From: Clostridia bacterium
Lineage (GTDB): Bacteria > Bacillota > Clostridia > Oscillospirales > Acutalibacteraceae
Direction of reading: 5' to 3'
Length of the DNA: 64,000 nucleotides
Assembly: GCA_017410325.1 (NCBI GenBank)
Contig: JAFQRA010000023.1
Span: 42,337 to 106,336 of the forward strand
A model generated the notes under the pieces. It ran no database searches, was not told where the DNA came from, and was given only the letters and a program-made list of their open reading frames with translations. The translations under genes and the position numbers were made by a program. Shown here one piece after another: positions 60,804-64,000 of this stretch. The number at the start of each line of letters is the position of its first letter. The stretch's first letter is position 1.

Positions 60804-63356
60804 ATGGAATTTATCAGAAAAATTTTTGCGGTTATTCTTTCGTTCCTTCAGATGCTCGTGCTTAATGTCAGCTACGGCGATTACGTTGAGCCCGAAGCAC
60901 CCGAAAAAGAGGAAACACAGGTTGTGAACGATATTGACGGCGATACAACGCTTGCCGACTCAATCAAGTACGCTTCGTCTGTAGCAAGTCAGGTTGACGC
61001 TTATTATACGGACGCTGAGCGCTCTGCCTACGCAATGGCAAACGCCAATGCGGTGCTTACCCACACCCTCGGTAAGGTCAACAGCGCAACTCTTACCGAC
61101 AAAGACGGCAAGGCTTATATTGCCGACAGCTTTGACAGCTTCTATGAGCAGGACGGCCTGAGAAGCTATTTTTCCACCTCAAAGGACCAGGGCAGAATAA
61201 ACACCATCCGTCTTGGTGAATACTATTACGAATGTCACGTGCGTGATTACGGTGCGGCCGAAAATTTCTTTAAGGTCGATAAAGCCTACCACGTTTACGG
61301 CGACAGGCTTTACGCTCAGTATTCTCTGTTTGCAAGCGAAGCCACAACCGACCTGGAAGCTTTCGGCAGCGAAATCACGCTTGATGCAAACACCGTAAAG
61401 GCAGTTGAGGTTAAGGATAAAAACGGTGTGCACGACGATTTAATTAATATCGACTTTTCAAGCGTTGAATATGCAGCTTTTGATATTGACGGCGTAGGTG
61501 TTGTCGGCTTTATTATACCGAATGACGGTTCGACAAAGGAAACCGTTGTAGAGCAGTTCGGCGATACATACTACATCAGACAGTATGCAAACTATACTGC
61601 AGGTACCGGCATCAACAAGTTTGACGAAACAGGCGGCTACACCCTCAATAACGTAACCTTCGGCTTCAGAATTTATACTGACGATACTCACAGCTTTGAA
61701 GGCGTAGCAAAGAAGAATTACGAGGAGAAAAATCCGCTTACCGTCACCGTTGATGCCGGCAATTCAAACGCCCGCTACCTCGGCTACGATGCTCTCACGG
61801 GTGCGTATACCCTGCGTATTGACGGCACGGATTTCAACACGGCTTATGCCAACCCTCAGCTTCAGTACCGTGCGCCGATTACAGTTACCGCAGACGGTAA
61901 CGACAGAGAAATCTATATCCGTTCAAAGGGCAATAACGGCTGCCTTGAGGCGGGTGCAATCCTTGACGATACGGACACTCTCGTGCCGATTAACGTTCAG
62001 GTCTGCAAGAATTTCCAGGGTGACGGCGGCGAGCCCTTCTACAGCATAAAGGACTATCAGTACGGCGACAGCTTCTTCCCCGTTTCCGTAAAGGCAAACG
62101 AAAGCGTCAGCTTCACGCTTCTCAACCTCTACCAGAACTGGGGCCACAATCCGCTCAAGCAGCTGTCCTCAATTGAGTTCCACGTTTCCTACTACCACCT
62201 TTCAACGGGTACAACGGAATCCAACTGTATAGCTCCCTATTTCGTAACGGAAAAGGACGGCTGGACTCTGCCCGATTTCCGCAACAGAAGCGGCAGTATG
62301 TGGGCTGAACAGCCTCAGTTCAACTCCGTAGGCATACTTAAGTTTATGACATACGACAAGCGGATTTTAGGCATTAAGTCCGAAGAGGTGCTCAGCGAGT
62401 ACACCGGCTGTGAAATTGACAGCACCGGCCTGCTCTACAGCGATATTACAAATGATTACGTTTCCGACTGCGGCTCCTACACCTATTCACTCCGCCACGT
62501 TGAATTCCCGCAGACGGACGAAAACAGAACCTACTACACGCTCGACGTTCAGTTTAACCGCGAAATTACCTTCAGCAATTTCAAGCGCGATTTTGATTTG
62601 TTCTACTTTGACGGTCGCTTTGTGGATTACAATAAGTTCGGCTATCTTGACGAAACGAATACCGCCGCAAGCACAAGCGCAAATACTCTTACGGACAAAT
62701 ACTTCAACCTCGGCAGCGAGTGTCCTTACTGGGGCTTCTACGACGTAACGGAAGATACTGCCGACCAGCTTGCAAACCACTTCGGCTGTAACTTTGCAAT
62801 GATTATCAAGAACAGCGAAATTGTTATGAACGGCGAAAAGCAGGATATCGGTTTTGTTGCAAGAATCAACGCAAATGAAGAAAAAACCAGCGGCAGTCTG
62901 ACGCTCGATGCACAAGCAATCACGTTTATGCCCGGCGACAGCATTAAAATCGATATGATACTCCTTCCCTGGGGTGTCGGTACGGAAGAAAACGACGATA
63001 ACGTGCGCTGCGTTCGTGAGGACAGTGCAATCAAGCCTATAAAGGTTGAGGCCTTTACAGGTGAGGTCGTTGAGGACACGTTTGTTTCCACAATCCGCGC
63101 AGAATCGGGCAAGGCTGAATTCCTGCTCAGCGGCGGCAGAAACCTTATGGCTGTAAAGATTATGGGCTTTACAGACCTTGAAAGCCCGAAGCTCTATATG
63201 GTTGACGGCGAAAACAGAATTCCCGTTGATGTTTCGGGCGTAAACGGCTACGACGGCTACTACGTGCAGTACGAAGAGGACGGCACATACTCCTTTACCT
63301 ACCTCTACGGCCCCGGCAGTCCCGACGATACGCTCAGAATTTATATTGAACAGTAA
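60804..63356 (+). CDS. Large secreted protein of unknown family
   Basis: 850 residues. N-terminal hydrophobic stretch FIRKIFAVILSFLQMLVLNV with no strong basic n-region, followed by an acidic Pro/Glu linker and beta-rich domains throughout (many Tyr, Asn, Asp; e.g. YHLSTGTTESNCIAPYF, DQLANHFGCNFAMII, GPGSPDDTLRIYIE at the end). No catalytic motif I can name. Style resembles secreted glycan-active or -binding proteins and the other exported proteins in this window. AAAGGAG precedes the ATG, 21 bases after smc, so it might be read through from the smc operon. Confidence 0.75.
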   Translation: MEFIRKIFAVILSFLQMLVLNVSYGDYVEPEAPEKEETQVVNDIDGDTTLADSIKYASSVASQVDAYYTDAERSAYAMANANAVLTHTLGKVNSATLTDKDGKAYIADSFDSFYEQDGLRSYFSTSKDQGRINTIRLGEYYYECHVRDYGAAENFFKVDKAYHVYGDRLYAQYSLFASEATTDLEAFGSEITLDANTVKAVEVKDKNGVHDDLINIDFSSVEYAAFDIDGVGVVGFIIPNDGSTKETVVEQFGDTYYIRQYANYTAGTGINKFDETGGYTLNNVTFGFRIYTDDTHSFEGVAKKNYEEKNPLTVTVDAGNSNARYLGYDALTGAYTLRIDGTDFNTAYANPQLQYRAPITVTADGNDREIYIRSKGNNGCLEAGAILDDTDTLVPINVQVCKNFQGDGGEPFYSIKDYQYGDSFFPVSVKANESVSFTLLNLYQNWGHNPLKQLSSIEFHVSYYHLSTGTTESNCIAPYFVTEKDGWTLPDFRNRSGSMWAEQPQFNSVGILKFMTYDKRILGIKSEEVLSEYTGCEIDSTGLLYSDITNDYVSDCGSYTYSLRHVEFPQTDENRTYYTLDVQFNREITFSNFKRDFDLFYFDGRFVDYNKFGYLDETNTAASTSANTLTDKYFNLGSECPYWGFYDVTEDTADQLANHFGCNFAMIIKNSEIVMNGEKQDIGFVARINANEEKTSGSLTLDAQAITFMPGDSIKIDMILLPWGVGTEENDDNVRCVREDSAIKPIKVEAFTGEVVEDTFVSTIRAESGKAEFLLSGGRNLMAVKIMGFTDLESPKLYMVDGENRIPVDVSGVNGYDGYYVQYEEDGTYSFTYLYGPGSPDDTLRIYIEQ

Positions 63357-63361
63357 TGTTA

Positions 63362-63435
63362 ACGAAATAAATCCTTCGGATTTGTGAAATATTTAAAACA
63401 ATGTGAAATATTGCGTTGCAATGTGAAATGTCTGC
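63362..63435. repeat. Array of TGTGAAAT units with short palindromes
   Basis: TGTGAAAT at 63383, 63402 and 63422, with a degenerate CGAAAT at 63363, spaced 19-21 bases. Between units are small palindromes AATCCTTCGGATT, ATTGCGTTGCAAT and GTCTGCGGAC, each of different sequence. Confidence 0.65.
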
Positions 63436-63484
63436 GGACGTGAGTGGATTAGTTGATTATTTAAACATAAAAGGAGCAGTAATT

Positions 63485-63832
63485 ATGGCTGAATCAAAAC
63501 TCAGAGATTTGTCAAAAGATTTTGCTGTCAAAAGCTTAAGGTTGTGCGAAAATATAAACGGTCACTTTTCTTTGAGAAATCAGCTTGAAAGAGCGGCTAC
63601 TTCTATTGGTGCGAATATTCACGAAGCAAACTATGCTCACAGCAGAGCAGATTTTATTGCAAAACTTCAGATAGCACTTAAAGAGTGTTATGAAACCGAA
63701 TACTGGTTGGAACTTTTGGTTGATGCGGAAATTTTTGATAAATCTTCAATAGCAGATTTGCAAACACAATGCGGTACAATACGCAGATTGCTTGTAGCAT
63801 CAATTAATACAGCAAAGAACAATCAGAAATAA
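63485..63832 (+). CDS. Four-helix-bundle protein (S23/IVS type)
   Basis: 115 residues. Family motif LRDLSKDFAVKSLRLCENI, LRNQLERAATSIGANIHEANYAHSRADFIAKLQIALKECYETEYWLELL is the four-helix-bundle protein found in 23S rRNA intervening sequences and in other mobile contexts. Start 63485 follows AAAGGAG; an upstream ATG lies in the repeat array. AT-rich. Function not known; often a diversity-element or defence-linked protein. Confidence 0.88.
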   Translation: MAESKLRDLSKDFAVKSLRLCENINGHFSLRNQLERAATSIGANIHEANYAHSRADFIAKLQIALKECYETEYWLELLVDAEIFDKSSIADLQTQCGTIRRLLVASINTAKNNQK

Positions 63833-63859
63833 AAGAAGATAACGGCTTGTGAGCGAATA

Positions 63860-63885
63860 TGAACTGACCCCAAAAAGTTAGACAA
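63860..63885. mobile_element. IS3-family (IS150-type) terminal inverted repeat
   Basis: TGACCCCAAAAAGTTAGACA at 63865-63884, like the end of IS150-group elements. It lies just outside the stop of a transposase on the minus strand. Confidence 0.8.
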
Positions 63886-63917
63886 AGTTTTAAAATAAAA
63901 CTTGTGCAAATTGAATA

Positions 63918-64000
63918 TTAAGCAGCTAAAATGGCTTGAGATCTGTGCATAGCAGGTGTCAAGCCATTTAATTTTAGCTTGATTCTGCGATTGTTGTAAT
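63918..64000 (-). CDS. IS3-family transposase OrfB, C-terminal fragment (cut by window end)
   Basis: The minus-strand frame ends at 63918 and reads YNNRRIKLKLNGLTPAMHRS and then QAILAA, the usual C-terminus of the IS150/IS3 integrase-type transposase. The rest lies beyond the window. Together with the terminal repeat at 63865-63884, this is one end of an IS3-family element. Whether it is intact cannot be told. Confidence 0.85.
   Translation of the reverse strand, partial: YNNRRIKLKLNGLTPAMHRSQAILAA

Noticed and set aside
63383-63429. TGTGAAAT repeats as a CRISPR array
   Set aside because: Units of 8 bases, about 12-base gaps holding palindromes and no cas gene; not a CRISPR array, kept as a separate repeat.

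Overview
The window looks like a chromosomal segment of an anaerobic, low-GC-lineage Gram-positive bacterium of the class Clostridia, most like an uncultured gut Oscillospirales or Ruminococcaceae member. The evidence is gene order (rplM-rpsI, infC-rpmI-rplT, dprA-topA-trmFO, plsX-rnc-smc), a T-box riboswitch, purine-rich Shine-Dalgarno sites, TTGACA-17-TATAAT promoters, a 55-residue high-cysteine peptide typical of Clostridia, and many short secreted or polysaccharide-active proteins. The assignment is inference; no rRNA is present. Most genes are moderately GC-rich. A few islands (8.2-9.7 kb, 39.6-41.5 kb, 63.4-64 kb) are clearly AT-richer and look acquired.

Layout. 0-7 kb: end of glutamine synthetase, typA, and a heterodimeric ABC exporter preceded by a 20-codon ORF and a terminator. 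7-10 kb: rplM-rpsI, then an AlbA_2-type regulator gene bracketed by two copies of the rpsI terminator. 10-14 kb: a secreted GH28-like beta-helix protein, then a tRNA-Phe-type T-box controlling a phenylacetate-CoA ligase and an ACT protein. 14-16.7 kb: rhodanese lipoprotein, TPR protein, DUF4037 protein, ArsC/Spx-like protein. 16.7-20 kb: a tight minus-strand operon (HD protein, phosphodiesterase-like protein, MFS carrier, flavin reductase). 20-26.7 kb: aminotransferase, GH99-like secreted protein, zinc-ribbon protein, a sigma-70 factor with a puzzling start, YfbR-like nucleotidase, DUF2079 membrane protein. 26.8-32.4 kb: high-cysteine peptide, O-antigen-ligase-like protein, Wzz/BY-kinase with a Tyr-Gly tail, small anchored protein, glycosidase-like protein. 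32.4-33 kb: repeat-rich stretch with initiator tRNA-Met and a structured element next to a duplicated tRNA 3' end. 33-42.5 kb: lysoplasmalogenase-like protein, metallophosphoesterase, SulP transporter, alpha/beta hydrolase, tRNA-Val, PadR module, XRE regulator. 42.8-47.7 kb: GDPD, argS, DUF1934, ddl, PRTase. 47.8-60.8 kb: conserved information-processing block infC-rpmI-rplT-trmH-dprA-topA-trmFO-plsX-rnc-radical SAM-smc. 60.8-64 kb: a large unrecognised secreted protein, a four-helix-bundle gene beside a 20-bp-period repeat, and the end of an IS3-family transposase.

The genes suggest three themes: housekeeping translation, DNA topology and segregation; cell-surface and glycan handling by secreted proteins and an exopolysaccharide module; and amino-acid economy, where the Phe-type T-box over paaK-ACT points to phenylacetate salvage into phenylalanine. 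Intergenic regions carry several families of dispersed palindromic repeats. No CRISPR array, prophage or complete mobile element was found.
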